Source: JAUZOB01 sp963692465 (GTDB taxonomy: Bacteria; Bacteroidota; Bacteroidia; Bacteroidales; Prolixibacteraceae). From it: a stretch of DNA of 64,000 nucleotides. Each line of letters begins with the position of its first letter. Position 1 is the first letter of the stretch. The notes beneath the pieces are model-generated. The model was not told where the DNA came from. It saw only the letters and a program-made list of their open reading frames with translations, and did not search any database. This document shows positions 45,112 to 55,240 of this stretch, in pieces. Position numbers and translations under genes: made by a program. The stretch is taken from assembly GCA_963692465.1 (NCBI GenBank), contig OY829943.1:2232001-2296000 (forward strand). The letters run 5' to 3'.

Positions 45112-46641
45112 TTAGAGCTTAATGGTTATCGGTAGACAAGGATCACTTTCGTTATGCATCCGATCTAATGCGGTTACTCTGATCTCATATTTTTTCCTGA
45201 AAAGTTTAAATTTCCTTGAGATGAAATATTCCCGATTTCCTGTGAGGGTAATCCATTGTGCCTCTCTTACTTTTCCTCTCCCCCTGTTTTTGTATACAAT
45301 AAATCCGGTTGGCTCGTGATTGGGAACGACCTCCAGTCCCTGTTGCCATTCAAAATGATAGCCTTTTTTTACTTTCTCTACTTTGAGATTGATCGGGGCA
45401 ACTGGTTTGGTGTTATCAATCCATGGCATTGCTGGCGGTATAGCTGGGTCTTTATAGATTCTTTTTTGGAGAGAATCTTGAAAACCTATCAGGTTGCGTG
45501 CAAAATGTTTTGCACTGTAAAAGACGCTTCCTTCAAGTCCCGGTGTATTCCGAACCATGCGAACTTGTTTTGCAATTTCTTTTGATTTTCCCCACGGACC
45601 GTTGGTGCCGGGGGCTACCCGGTAAAGTGCATGACCAATATACATTGCCCTTCCATAATTGTTTTTTGCCCACCAATCACAAAGGGTAACAAAATCAGCG
45701 GTCCGGTGCCCCTCTTCCCAATATAGTTGAGGAAGAAGATAATCAATCAATCCTTCCCGTTGCCATTTTATAACGTCAGCATATAAATCATCATAGCAGG
45801 TAGTCCCTGCATGAGTTGCTGAACCACGGGGGTCCTGATCTTTATTTCTCCATACGCCAAACGGACTGATTCCGAATTTGACCCACGGCTTTATTTGTTT
45901 AATCGTTGAACTGGTCTCCTGGATAAAAGCATCAATGTTTTCTCTTCTCCAAGTGTCTCTATTTTCAATTTTACTTCCGTATTTCTTAAAACTGGCAAGA
46001 TCCTGGAACTCTTTACCTGCAACTTTATATGGATAGAAATAATCGTCAAAATGGATTGCATCTACATCGTAATTCGTTACTACTTCGGCAATGACCGAAG
46101 AAAGGTAATGCTGTACTTCCGGAATTCCTGGATTTAAATACAATTTATTGTCATAACTAATCGTCCATTCGGGATGTTTTCGTCCGATATTTTGGGCTGA
46201 CATTTTTTGTCCCGCACTGCTTGTGAGCCTGAACGGGTTAAACCATGCATGGAATTCCATGTGTCTTTTATGTGCCTCTCCAATAAAAGCAGCCAGAGGA
46301 TCAAAACCCTGACCCGGTGCGACTCCTTCTTTCCCTGTCAGCCAATGTGACCAAGGTTCTGTCTTTGATGGATAAATAGCATCTCCTGTCGGCCTTACCT
46401 GTACAATGACGGCATTTAGTCCTTCCGCTTGTAATTGATCCAGTAGATTGGTTATTTCTTTTAACATTTGTTCAGAAGACAATCCGGCTCTGGAAGGCCA
46501 GTCTATATCGGCAATCGTTGCAACCCATGCCCCCCGAAATTCGCGCTGTGGCGGAATGAGTTTTATTACCTGACCTGAACAAAAAACAGTATTTATTAAT
46601 AAGAACAGTAATAAGCAGAATACCTTACTCCATCGAATCAT
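45112..46641 (-). CDS. GHL10-type glycoside hydrolase-like exported protein
   Basis: This 509-residue protein has a signal peptide at 1-23 and a GHL10 (DUF187-like) TIM barrel. Blocks visible are REFRGAWVATIADIDWPS, VIVQVRPTGDAIYPS, HAWFNPFRL, VDAIHFDDYFYPY and FGISPFGVWRN. The acidic residues in HFDDYF are likely active-site candidates. A fibronectin-like region (about 415-505) ends the protein. Related proteins in Gram-negative bacteria are thought to cut peptidoglycan or glycans; substrate specificity is not evident. It may be co-transcribed with the oxidoreductase gene 149 bases downstream. Confidence 0.87.
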   Translation of the reverse strand: MIRWSKVFCLLLFLLINTVFCSGQVIKLIPPQREFRGAWVATIADIDWPSRAGLSSEQMLKEITNLLDQLQAEGLNAVIVQVRPTGDAIYPSKTEPWSHWLTGKEGVAPGQGFDPLAAFIGEAHKRHMEFHAWFNPFRLTSSAGQKMSAQNIGRKHPEWTISYDNKLYLNPGIPEVQHYLSSVIAEVVTNYDVDAIHFDDYFYPYKVAGKEFQDLASFKKYGSKIENRDTWRRENIDAFIQETSSTIKQIKPWVKFGISPFGVWRNKDQDPRGSATHAGTTCYDDLYADVIKWQREGLIDYLLPQLYWEEGHRTADFVTLCDWWAKNNYGRAMYIGHALYRVAPGTNGPWGKSKEIAKQVRMVRNTPGLEGSVFYSAKHFARNLIGFQDSLQKRIYKDPAIPPAMPWIDNTKPVAPINLKVEKVKKGYHFEWQQGLEVVPNHEPTGFIVYKNRGRGKVREAQWITLTGNREYFISRKFKLFRKKYEIRVTALDRMHNESDPCLPITIKL

Positions 46642-46738
46642 AATGATCTATTTTGTAGCGGAGGTAAAAATAATCAAATGAACGCTATGTTTCATCCTTC
46701 TTCGCTAAAATAGATAGAGAAATTTCTAATACCTGTGC

Positions 46739-48757
46739 TTATGCTGAGCCTGTTTTCTTTTTTAAAACAATTTTTTCTGAATTCTTCTGGGTAATAAGCG
46801 AATAAAGGGTCCTTAAACCTTGGTATTCTTCCGGAGAAAAACTGGTTTTATTGATCGCGAGCTTACTGGATACCGTTAATGTTTTGGTTTGTTCGTCGTA
46901 ACCAACGTTAAAAACATAAGTGGCATCGTTATTAGGTAAGCATAATACTGCCGATTTAGGAAGTTCTTCAATACGATAAGTCGAATCGATTTTTATTCTA
47001 ATCATATTATTGAGGGCTGTTGGTGAAGGGAAATCGACAGGCCATAAACGAGTCTCTTTTTTGAAGGGATTTTCTTTGAGTGCCCCGAAGGGGATTAATG
47101 AGATGTAGAGTGTCGTATTGTCTTTTCCATTAGCGGTGGTGCTGATTTTTGAACTCTCAATTAATGTATCATTCGCTTCTTTCAGTTTGTTAACTTGTGA
47201 GTCAGTAATTGTCCATGATGGTTCTTTTTCCTTTTCTGTTTCAAAATAATGATCTAATCCTTGCGAAATTATTTTGTCTCGTTGTTCTGATGCAGCCAGA
47301 CTATAAAACGCATGTTTGTAATTTCCTGATAACTTTCCCTGAGCGTCAAGTGCCAGATCGGTGTAAAGCATTTCTGCGCTTTTTTCCTTTCGACATAAAG
47401 GAATCCATCCTTCGTTTTCCTTTAAGTCTTTTTCAATGAGTCTTCCTTTCCCATTCATACAACGGGTGGGAAGTTGATCGAATGGGGTAAAGGGATCTGT
47501 TGCATCTAATAAATAGGTCCGTTCACCAACGTTCACCTCAGCAATAACGTAATTAAAGTTTGAAAGAATCGGGGCATCTCCCGGAAGTTTTCCATTTGAG
47601 CGGGTACTTACTAAAACCGGGTTGGCATTGAATTTGGCTTGCTGTAAAGCAGCGACTAATAGTAAATTTATTTCGGCTGAAGATCCGCTTCCTTTTTCAT
47701 ATACCTTCCGAATATTATTGTCTGCTCCAACGCGTTCTTCTCCGGTCCATTTTACTTTACTTTGGATAAGTTTGTAAATTGCCCTGATTTGATCTTCAAA
47801 ACTGCTTTTTCCCTGAATGGCTCTATCTACTTCCGGTTTTATAAAGTCTCCTCTTTTATATTGATTTCCGAATACAAAATTTTCATTCAGTAGATTGTAG
47901 GTTAGGTTTTTCCATGAATCCCTGTATTTTTGGACCATTCCGTCTCTGCGGGTATAACTTGATAGTTCCATTTTCAACCTTGCCATATAATCTTTTGAGG
48001 TCGTCATGTAATTGTCCTCTTTTACGGAAGGAGCTTTCGATACGGCCAAAACATATCCATTATATTCCCGGGCGAGCCGGCTTAATTCATCTTCCGATTT
48101 GCAGGCAAAAGCATTAATGGCGAACGGAATATAACCTTGTATGTCATAATTGTATGTGAATTCGTTTCCAAAGTTTACAATAACCTCGCTCCAGTTTACC
48201 GGAATATTTCTTTGAAAGTACCAGGTGTCAATTTGTCCGGGAAAATTAGATGATTTGGAGTAAGAAAGATCAATAACCGATCCTTCCTGGACATGGGGCA
48301 CTTCAATCCGCATTACGTCCCAGTGATCGTTTATGGCTGTTTGATGGTAGCAAGAACTGGTTATCTCTGTTTTCTCAATGCGACCGTTGATTAGATTGTA
48401 AGTGTATCCTTCTATCTCCGAAGCCTCTTCTGCTTCATTCTGATCTTTGTCTTTATACAGTGGTATTTCAATCATGCCGGCCGATTTCCCTTCTTCTTTG
48501 AAAACTTTAATTCGTAAATGGCGGGTGGCATATACAACGTAATTTCCTTTTGCTGAAATGTGAATATCTTCTTTGTCACCTAATACCATAGCCGGAGCGT
48601 CCGGTTCGAAACTACATGAAGTCATTGACATTTCCTCTTTTGATACGTTTTTAAAGGGGTATCTCTCGGCAGGTTCTTTTTGTGAGAAACCGGAAATTGT
48701 TGTACAGAAAAGTGCAATGGTGAACGTAATACTCAGTTGTTTGGTTAGGTTGTTCAT
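46739..48757 (-). CDS. Exported DUF3857/transglutaminase-like protein
   Basis: This 672-residue exported protein (signal peptide about 1-25) has a DUF3857 domain (about 60-215) followed by a transglutaminase-like domain (about 265-400). The block where the catalytic Cys would sit reads GSGSSAEINLLLVAAL, and the His block reads NYVIAEV, so both catalytic residues appear to be replaced and the domain is probably not a peptidase. The Asp block LLDATDPFTPF is kept. A C-terminal DUF3858-like beta domain follows. The ATG at 48757 is chosen over one nine codons upstream, as it begins the signal peptide. Confidence 0.84.
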   Translation of the reverse strand: MNNLTKQLSITFTIALFCTTISGFSQKEPAERYPFKNVSKEEMSMTSCSFEPDAPAMVLGDKEDIHISAKGNYVVYATRHLRIKVFKEEGKSAGMIEIPLYKDKDQNEAEEASEIEGYTYNLINGRIEKTEITSSCYHQTAINDHWDVMRIEVPHVQEGSVIDLSYSKSSNFPGQIDTWYFQRNIPVNWSEVIVNFGNEFTYNYDIQGYIPFAINAFACKSEDELSRLAREYNGYVLAVSKAPSVKEDNYMTTSKDYMARLKMELSSYTRRDGMVQKYRDSWKNLTYNLLNENFVFGNQYKRGDFIKPEVDRAIQGKSSFEDQIRAIYKLIQSKVKWTGEERVGADNNIRKVYEKGSGSSAEINLLLVAALQQAKFNANPVLVSTRSNGKLPGDAPILSNFNYVIAEVNVGERTYLLDATDPFTPFDQLPTRCMNGKGRLIEKDLKENEGWIPLCRKEKSAEMLYTDLALDAQGKLSGNYKHAFYSLAASEQRDKIISQGLDHYFETEKEKEPSWTITDSQVNKLKEANDTLIESSKISTTANGKDNTTLYISLIPFGALKENPFKKETRLWPVDFPSPTALNNMIRIKIDSTYRIEELPKSAVLCLPNNDATYVFNVGYDEQTKTLTVSSKLAINKTSFSPEEYQGLRTLYSLITQKNSEKIVLKKKTGSA

Positions 48758-49465
48758 AGTCAGGATGTTTAAAGTCACATACAATAAAAATAAATAATAT
48801 TTCTTATTATTTTACAACTGTTGAGGTTTTTTTATTTTGGAATTCAGGAATGAAGATTTTCTCATTATTGAAACTTGTTACAATCCGAACCGTCGTAATT
48901 TTTTAATTACCGATATGGGTTTGTGGCTTCAGTATCGTTTTTTGGGATAAAAAATTCTTGACAATGGAGATTTGGTAACATTATCGTAACAAAAAATGCC
49001 GTTTTTATGGTATTTGAATATATTTTCCCTGGTTTTATCTTTAAAATGTTATAAAATGATCATTTTTGTAACGGAATGTGAATTTAAAAGAATAGGACTT
49101 TGAATAAAGGGATAATTATTCGAAATAATGTCCTCCGGTTTTGATTTGTCGGAGCATATTTTCCGAATGTGTTTTCCTAATCTGAATAAGGGCTGAATTA
49201 ATCGGGGTATGATAAAAAAGCTTTCTTATTTCGGAAAAATCCATGTCTCTTGAGAAAGAGATGATTGATAGTGGTATGGGCTGGATTCTTCTCTAATTGG
49301 CTTTAACAAACTGCGTAATTTCATTTGATCCTTTTTAGATCGTTAAGCACGAATATAGAACAGAACTATTCGAGTTCTGAGTCGTAATTGTATTCTGTCC
49401 GGTATTGTTATTGTGTGAACGAATGAACTTTTAATTGCTTAATAATCAAATAATATAATTGCAAA
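48758..49465. other. Long intergenic region upstream of the TonB cluster
   Basis: About 700 bases without a convincing gene. It holds the promoter candidate at 49014-49043, which would give the TonB receptor message a leader of roughly 415 bases. I see small open frames (for example one of 22 codons near 49129) but no evidence that they are genes. A weak 6-bp stem with arms CTTTCT and AGAAAG lies near 49220-49260, with no T-tract. No tRNA or known riboswitch was recognised. Confidence 0.6.
49014..49043 (+). promoter_or_regulatory. Candidate promoter of the TonB/DUF4876/C25 cluster
   Basis: TTG at 49014-49016, a 19-base spacer and TATCTTTA at 49036-49043 repeat exactly the arrangement seen before mraZ. 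The distance to the first start codon is about 420 bases, so a long leader is predicted unless another promoter is used. Confidence 0.45.
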
Positions 49466-52297
49466 ATGAGTAATGTAACATTCAGAAAGACCAGAGCGTT
49501 ATTGCTGGTATTCTTTTTTATTTGTGTCGCAAGCCCCTTTGCCATGGCGCAGACAAAGGGGGGCGGAACCTCTGCTTTGCATGGATATGTTTACGTAAAG
49601 GGGACAAAAAATCCTGTGATTGCGGCAACAATATCTATTCAGGCTTATGGACTTCAGGCAAGAGCAACTGATCAGGGTTTTTTCCTATTGAAAAATGTAC
49701 CTAACGGAGTTGCTGATGTAACGATTCAATGTTTGGGAATGGAATCTCAGACGCTGTCTGTCAATGTTGGTGTAGATAAAACCGATAATCTCATTGTTTA
49801 CCTCGAACCAACGAATTTTAGATTAAAAGATGTGCAGGTTATTGCCGTTCAGAAGCAAACGGGTGCCTCAACAGCTTCGTTTATTTCCAGGAATGCGATT
49901 GATCACATGCAGACCAACTCATTAAAGGACTTAATGCAACTGCTACCCGGACAAGTAGCCGATAATCCCAGTATGGCGGCAGTCAATACAATCAATATTC
50001 GGAGTGTTAAGGCCAACGATATGAATAGTATGGGTGCTGCTATTGTTATGGATGGAGTTCCTATTTCTAATAATGCGAATTTGCAATTAAGCAATACGGC
50101 TAAAAATGGAACTACCGGTGGCTTTGCAACTTCTGCCGGTAGTGGTATTGACCTGCGACAAATCTCTACCGATAACATTGAGTCTGTTGAGGTAATCCGT
50201 GGCATTCCTTCTGTCCAATATGGTGATATTACTTCCGGAGTGGTCATTGTGAACTCTAAAGCAGGAAAAGAACCATTAGACGTTCGGTTGAAAATGAATC
50301 CTAATACCACAGAGGTCTCTGCTGGTGAGGGTCTCCATCTTGGTGAAAAAGCCGGAAACTTAAATGTGGGGGTTGATTATACCAACTCTGTTGATGATCA
50401 GCGTAAATCCTATCAGAGTTACGGACGAATTACCGGAAAGTTGCTTTATTCCAATACTTTCTTTAAAGTATTGCATTCAACATGGTCTCTTGATTTATTT
50501 CACACCAAAGATAATACCAGCCTTGATCCCGACGATGCCCTTTATCAAAGAAGAAACTATTCTTCTGATAACGGGTTTCGTTTCAGTACCAGGAACCTTT
50601 GGAATGTTAATGATGCTTTTTTAAAAAATATTCGTTTTACATTCTCCGCATCAAACACCAATAAAAAGAGCTACTCTCAAAGCTTGCTCAGTAATGCTTC
50701 CCATCCGATCTCAACGGCTCAGACTGACGGAACTGTTGCTACAAATACCCCGGGACTAAATGTGGTTGATGCAGACGGAAATACAATTACTCACTACGGA
50801 GCGGGTGATGGGAATGCTTATTCTACATATCTACCGTCTACTTATCTTAGTTCGTATATGGTTTATGGAAAAGAGTGGAATGTTTTTTCTTCATTGCAGG
50901 CGAATTTCTTCCATAAAATCGGATCTGTAAATAATCGTATTGTTTTGGGAACGGATTATAAAACAGATGGCAATAACGGTCTTGGAATGGTTTACGATGT
51001 TACTCGTCCGCCCGCTATTTCAGACGGGCAGGTTACTCGTCCAAGAGCCTATGAAGATATTCCCTGGGTTAAGCAATTGGGTGCTTATGCCGAAGACAAT
51101 GTTCATACTTCCCTTGCTGATCGGAACCTGTCATTGCAATTAGGACTTCGTTTCGACCGGGTGCTGGGAATTGACAATGTTTTATCTCCCCGGTTAAATG
51201 CGTCGTTTGAAGCTATTCCTCAACTACTTACAGTAAGAGGTGGATACGGCGTTACAGCTAAGGCTCCTACGGTTGCTTATCTGTATCCCAATAATGCTTA
51301 CTTTGATATTATGAACTATAACAACTTGGGTGCAACCGGACTAACCGATAATCAACGATTAATTCTGACCACGACTCATGTTTATGATACCAAAAACTAC
51401 AACCTCAAAATTGCGACCAATCATAAGTCGGAATTGGGATTCGATATTAATGTGAACAAAATGCGTTTCTCTTTTACCGGATATTACGAAAATCTGAAAA
51501 ACGGATATACTTTCGGTGAATCGCTTGCTTCCTATAAGTTGGTTAATGTGGTCGAATATCAAACGGTTGCAAACCAATCGGGCACTTACCCCCTAATCCG
51601 TCAAAGTGCTCAAAACAATGTGTTCTACTCTTATAATATGCCATTGAACAGTCAGCGGAATATAAGTAAGGGAATTGAATTTGATTTTGATTTCGGACGA
51701 ATCGATGCAATTCGGACCTCTTTCTCAATGAACGGAGCATGGCAAAAGACTTCCTCGTTTTCTTCTGACTACACTTATTACCAAGATGCTGGTGCTGCTA
51801 CTCAAATTGAAAATCAACCGGACCTTGGTCTATATGCCCCCGGAAGTACTAAAAGCCTAAATGAACGATTACTTACAACGGCTCGTATCGTTCATAACAT
51901 TCCAGAGCTGGGTTTTGTTATTTCATTTGCGGTCCAAACCACCTGGGTTGATAAAAACGGTTATAAAATAGGTAACGACAGTATTCCGGTCGCTTATGTG
52001 TCAAAGACTGATGGAAAGCTTTATACTTTCACTTCCGATGATTTGTCAAATCCCCGGTTTAAAACCATTTTGCAAACACTAAGTCCCCGCCGTTTTATTT
52101 GGGAAGATCGCCCTCCTTTGTTCCTTTTCAATCTTCATCTTACAAAGGAAATCGGACAGAATATGGGTGTCTCGTTCTTTGCAAATAACCTATTCGCTAA
52201 TCAGCCCCGTTATAAAAGTAAAGTTGATCCCTCGTCTTATGATGTGCGAAATCCCGAACAATATTTCGGATTAGAATTTTTTGTGAAAATTAGGTAA
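49466..52297 (+). CDS. TonB-dependent outer-membrane receptor
   Basis: This is a 943-residue receptor with a signal peptide at 1-28 (ending MAQT), a carboxypeptidase-regulatory-like domain (about 38-115), a plug (about 125-275; LMQLLPGQVADNP, AAIVMDGVPISNN, SVEVIRGIPSVQYGDITSGVVIVNSKAG) and a 22-strand-type barrel ending in FGLEFFVKIR. It is the first gene of a four-gene run with a DUF4876-type lipoprotein and a second beta barrel. No SusD homolog is present. The transported ligand is unknown; the association with a protease suggests a peptide-, haem- or metal-related substrate, which is inference. Confidence 0.9.
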   Translation: MSNVTFRKTRALLLVFFFICVASPFAMAQTKGGGTSALHGYVYVKGTKNPVIAATISIQAYGLQARATDQGFFLLKNVPNGVADVTIQCLGMESQTLSVNVGVDKTDNLIVYLEPTNFRLKDVQVIAVQKQTGASTASFISRNAIDHMQTNSLKDLMQLLPGQVADNPSMAAVNTINIRSVKANDMNSMGAAIVMDGVPISNNANLQLSNTAKNGTTGGFATSAGSGIDLRQISTDNIESVEVIRGIPSVQYGDITSGVVIVNSKAGKEPLDVRLKMNPNTTEVSAGEGLHLGEKAGNLNVGVDYTNSVDDQRKSYQSYGRITGKLLYSNTFFKVLHSTWSLDLFHTKDNTSLDPDDALYQRRNYSSDNGFRFSTRNLWNVNDAFLKNIRFTFSASNTNKKSYSQSLLSNASHPISTAQTDGTVATNTPGLNVVDADGNTITHYGAGDGNAYSTYLPSTYLSSYMVYGKEWNVFSSLQANFFHKIGSVNNRIVLGTDYKTDGNNGLGMVYDVTRPPAISDGQVTRPRAYEDIPWVKQLGAYAEDNVHTSLADRNLSLQLGLRFDRVLGIDNVLSPRLNASFEAIPQLLTVRGGYGVTAKAPTVAYLYPNNAYFDIMNYNNLGATGLTDNQRLILTTTHVYDTKNYNLKIATNHKSELGFDINVNKMRFSFTGYYENLKNGYTFGESLASYKLVNVVEYQTVANQSGTYPLIRQSAQNNVFYSYNMPLNSQRNISKGIEFDFDFGRIDAIRTSFSMNGAWQKTSSFSSDYTYYQDAGAATQIENQPDLGLYAPGSTKSLNERLLTTARIVHNIPELGFVISFAVQTTWVDKNGYKIGNDSIPVAYVSKTDGKLYTFTSDDLSNPRFKTILQTLSPRRFIWEDRPPLFLFNLHLTKEIGQNMGVSFFANNLFANQPRYKSKVDPSSYDVRNPEQYFGLEFFVKIR

Positions 52298-52311
52298 TTG
52301 ATAATTCAGAT

Positions 52312-53556
52312 ATGATGAAATTAATTCGTAAAAATTATATTATACTTGGCCTGCTGGTCGGGTTTGTTGCTTCGCTGAGTTCCTGTGTCAGTGAGGTCAG
52401 CAATATTGAGCCCATCAGTGTTTCCATTGCGGCTAAGATTCCAGGACACGATATTTCTTTTTCGACTCCGCCTACGGTTAAGTTGACGAATTACAGTGAA
52501 GGATTTGAGAAAACGGCAACAGCCAACAGTGATGGAACTCTTACAATGGATGGTCTTATTCCCGGCATTTACTCTATTTCCGTATCTGGTCGGTTAAATG
52601 CTCAGGAAGGACTAACTGTTTTCGGGTCTGAGGAACCTTATTTAATAAAAGGAAATCTCAAAGATGTTCGTATCCTTCCTGGACAGGTTGCTCAGCCTTT
52701 GGGTGTAGAACTGGATGGTGCTCGTGCTGTTAATATCTTGTTTAAGGAGATTTATTATTGTGGATCAAAAACTCCTGCCGGAGGAGTTTATTTCCGCGAT
52801 CAGTTTTATGAAATCTACAATAATGGTGCAGAGACTTTTTATTTAGATAGTCTGTGCTTGTCAAATGTATCTCCAGCTTCAGGAACTCCTTATTCCTGGC
52901 CGGCTGACCCGACGAATCCGACAGCCGATCCGAATAAAGACTATGTCTACGGATTGCAAGTCTGGATGATTCCCGGAACGGGGAAAGATCATCCTCTTTT
53001 ACCGGGGCAGAGTATTGTGATTGCTCAAATGGCTGCCGATCATCGTAGCACTCCTACTCTTAATCCCAATAGTCCGGTTAACCTTGGAAGTGCAGATTAT
53101 GAAACCTATATAAAAAGAGCAGATGGATTAAGTATTGATTATCCCGCTCCGAATATGACTCCTGCCTATTTGAAAACGCAGATGAATCAATGGTTGACCA
53201 GTGTTTTTGGGCCCGCAATGGTTATCTTTAAACTTGATCATAAGTTCGACGATTCCTATGAAGCACTTCCTATCGGAAAGACGACGGCTGGTTTTCGGGC
53301 ATACCGAATCCCTAAAAAGTATGTCTTGGATGCTGTTGACTGTGTGCCTGATCCATCCAAGTATAACCAAAAACGTATTCCTGCTGTTCTGGATGCCGGT
53401 TTTATGAGTTTGAGCGGTACCTATATCGGGAAGAGTATTGCCCGTAAAGTGCTTGGCACGAATTCCGACGGACATATCGTTCTCAAAGACACCAATAATT
53501 CTTCAGACGATTTCGAGATTGAAAATACCCCGGTTATTCGGCGATATCTGAAGTGA
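52312..53556 (+). CDS. DUF4876-type surface lipoprotein
   Basis: This 414-residue lipoprotein has a signal peptide with lipobox LSSC near residue 24. Residues about 28-140 form a beta-sandwich with a carboxypeptidase-regulatory-like pattern (NSDGTLTMDGLIPGIYSISVSG). Residues about 145-400 begin with FKEIYYCGSKTP and FYEIYNNGAETFYLDSLCL, which looks like a lamin-tail-type (LTD) surface fold. It starts 14 bases after the TonB receptor gene and 34 bases before the next barrel gene. A role as surface-exposed ligand-binding partner of the receptor, in place of a SusD, is inferred from position. Confidence 0.78.
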   Translation: MMKLIRKNYIILGLLVGFVASLSSCVSEVSNIEPISVSIAAKIPGHDISFSTPPTVKLTNYSEGFEKTATANSDGTLTMDGLIPGIYSISVSGRLNAQEGLTVFGSEEPYLIKGNLKDVRILPGQVAQPLGVELDGARAVNILFKEIYYCGSKTPAGGVYFRDQFYEIYNNGAETFYLDSLCLSNVSPASGTPYSWPADPTNPTADPNKDYVYGLQVWMIPGTGKDHPLLPGQSIVIAQMAADHRSTPTLNPNSPVNLGSADYETYIKRADGLSIDYPAPNMTPAYLKTQMNQWLTSVFGPAMVIFKLDHKFDDSYEALPIGKTTAGFRAYRIPKKYVLDAVDCVPDPSKYNQKRIPAVLDAGFMSLSGTYIGKSIARKVLGTNSDGHIVLKDTNNSSDDFEIENTPVIRRYLK

Positions 53557-53590
53557 TCCAGTGATATATATATTCAAAAAGACAGAAATT

Positions 53591-55147
53591 ATGCATTATA
53601 AAAATGTTTTGAAATATACAATAGTCTGTGTATTATCGTTTTTGACCTTTGCTTCAACAACGGTAGATGCTCAGGATACTTCCAGTAAAACCGGGTTTAC
53701 GGTTCCCGGACTGGAATTATATTCTTTGAAAAATATTTGGCTTAATACGGGTAATGCTGCCGGTCTTGGATTTACTGATCAAGCTGTGTATACCAGTGTA
53801 TTTACCGGATATGCTTATCAATCCGGCGATTTCCGCCGCCCACAGCAGGGAAATAAAATCGGTGACATTCTCTTTGATGCTACAGGAACAGCTAAAATAG
53901 GAGAGGGTTATGTCTGGGGGCGATTTGCTTATGATCGTCAAAATAAAAGAGATGTTTTGTATGACGCTTCTTTGATCGATCCTTTTCATTCTCCTTTTTG
54001 TATTGCCGATACCAATGCCAGTACCTGGAAAAATCAATTCTACGATCTGGAAGCGAAAGCGGTTTATCCATTATTGGCTAAAACCTTGTTCTTTGGGGCT
54101 GATCTGCATTACAAGGTCGCAACCGGAGCAAAGCAACTTGACCCGCGACCTCTTAATAACGTAAATGATATTGACGTTCGCCCCGGATTGTCTGCTCTTA
54201 TCTTTAATCATCATAAATTAGGCGCTAATTTTATTTATCAGAATTATAAGGAGAAATCTGTTATTGAGATGAATAATTACACCGATAGTAAAAATGTTTA
54301 CTTTTTGTCCGGTATCGGGTCTTTTACACCCGGTCTCATCTCTGTCGAGTATAAACGTAGATATGCAGGGTCTACTTATGGCGGCGAATTTCAATATGAG
54401 TATTCGGGATTACCTTGTGATCTGTTATTAACAGCTCGTTATACCGAAGGTTCGGAGGATGTTGCTGATGGATCGTCTTTTTCTAAAAAAGCAGGAACCT
54501 ATAATGAGAAAAAACTAAACCTGACGGCCGATTTTTCTTATTCTGCAGGAGATTTCCTTCATCGCCTTCATGTTGCTTATCAAAATTCGGATGCTAAAGG
54601 AATAGAACATCTGCAGGTCTTTAATAGTGATCCCAATGTTCAGGACTGGGAAGAAATAGCCAAACGGACTCGTTCTACCTATAATCACTCAGTTTATGAA
54701 GCGGAATATAATTTAGTACGCACTAACGATAAAGATTACACATGGAGGGCAGGCGTTTTTGCTAATTATACCCCGTTTAAGGATCAGTATATTCTTCCAG
54801 TCTCAGAACTAAAAGTCAATCGGCTCACTTTCGGTGCCAATGGGAAATGTAACCTTCCTTTAGGGAACGGCAATTTGCTTATCGGCGCAAAAGGGGAATA
54901 TTCTATTGTATCTCACGATCACTGGATCTATAATGGTCCCTATCCTGAGTCGACAATCATAAAAGATTTTATTCCTGCTGACTTTGCTTACTTGTCTTCC
55001 AATTATTATGGAGTAGGAGGGTCTTTACAATATTCTCTTCCTTTATTCAATGTGAATACTTACATTAAAGCGGAGACTGAATATAAGGAATCAAATACAT
55101 TAGGCGATCATACTTATCTGATCGGAACATTAGGATTTACGTTCTAA
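53591..55147 (+). CDS. DUF6850-type outer-membrane beta-barrel protein
   Basis: This 518-residue exported protein has a signal peptide (about 1-27, ending VDAQ), followed by alternating beta strands with many Tyr, Phe and Gly and a final strand ending LGFTF, a terminal Phe typical of outer-membrane barrels. It corresponds to a Bacteroidota family that lies beside DUF4876 and TonB receptors. The frame extends ten codons upstream, but the ATG at 53591 begins the signal peptide. The function is unknown; it may form an accessory channel or an anchor for the lipoprotein. Confidence 0.75.
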   Translation: MHYKNVLKYTIVCVLSFLTFASTTVDAQDTSSKTGFTVPGLELYSLKNIWLNTGNAAGLGFTDQAVYTSVFTGYAYQSGDFRRPQQGNKIGDILFDATGTAKIGEGYVWGRFAYDRQNKRDVLYDASLIDPFHSPFCIADTNASTWKNQFYDLEAKAVYPLLAKTLFFGADLHYKVATGAKQLDPRPLNNVNDIDVRPGLSALIFNHHKLGANFIYQNYKEKSVIEMNNYTDSKNVYFLSGIGSFTPGLISVEYKRRYAGSTYGGEFQYEYSGLPCDLLLTARYTEGSEDVADGSSFSKKAGTYNEKKLNLTADFSYSAGDFLHRLHVAYQNSDAKGIEHLQVFNSDPNVQDWEEIAKRTRSTYNHSVYEAEYNLVRTNDKDYTWRAGVFANYTPFKDQYILPVSELKVNRLTFGANGKCNLPLGNGNLLIGAKGEYSIVSHDHWIYNGPYPESTIIKDFIPADFAYLSSNYYGVGGSLQYSLPLFNVNTYIKAETEYKESNTLGDHTYLIGTLGFTF

Positions 55148-55240
55148 TGAAACAATTCTTATAAAAAGGGTGTTATTACTTATTTATTAAAAAAGAAAGG
55201 GAGACCCAATTTACAGTGGCTTTCCTAAAATAAAATTCAA

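Noticed and set aside
49129..49200. Small 22-codon open frame in the TonB leader region
   Set aside because: It is short, has no family resemblance and no evidence for translation; noted only as content of the gap.
49903..50310. 135-codon open frame on the minus strand inside the TonB receptor gene
   Set aside because: It is antisense to the plug domain and has no recognisable domain or start signal.
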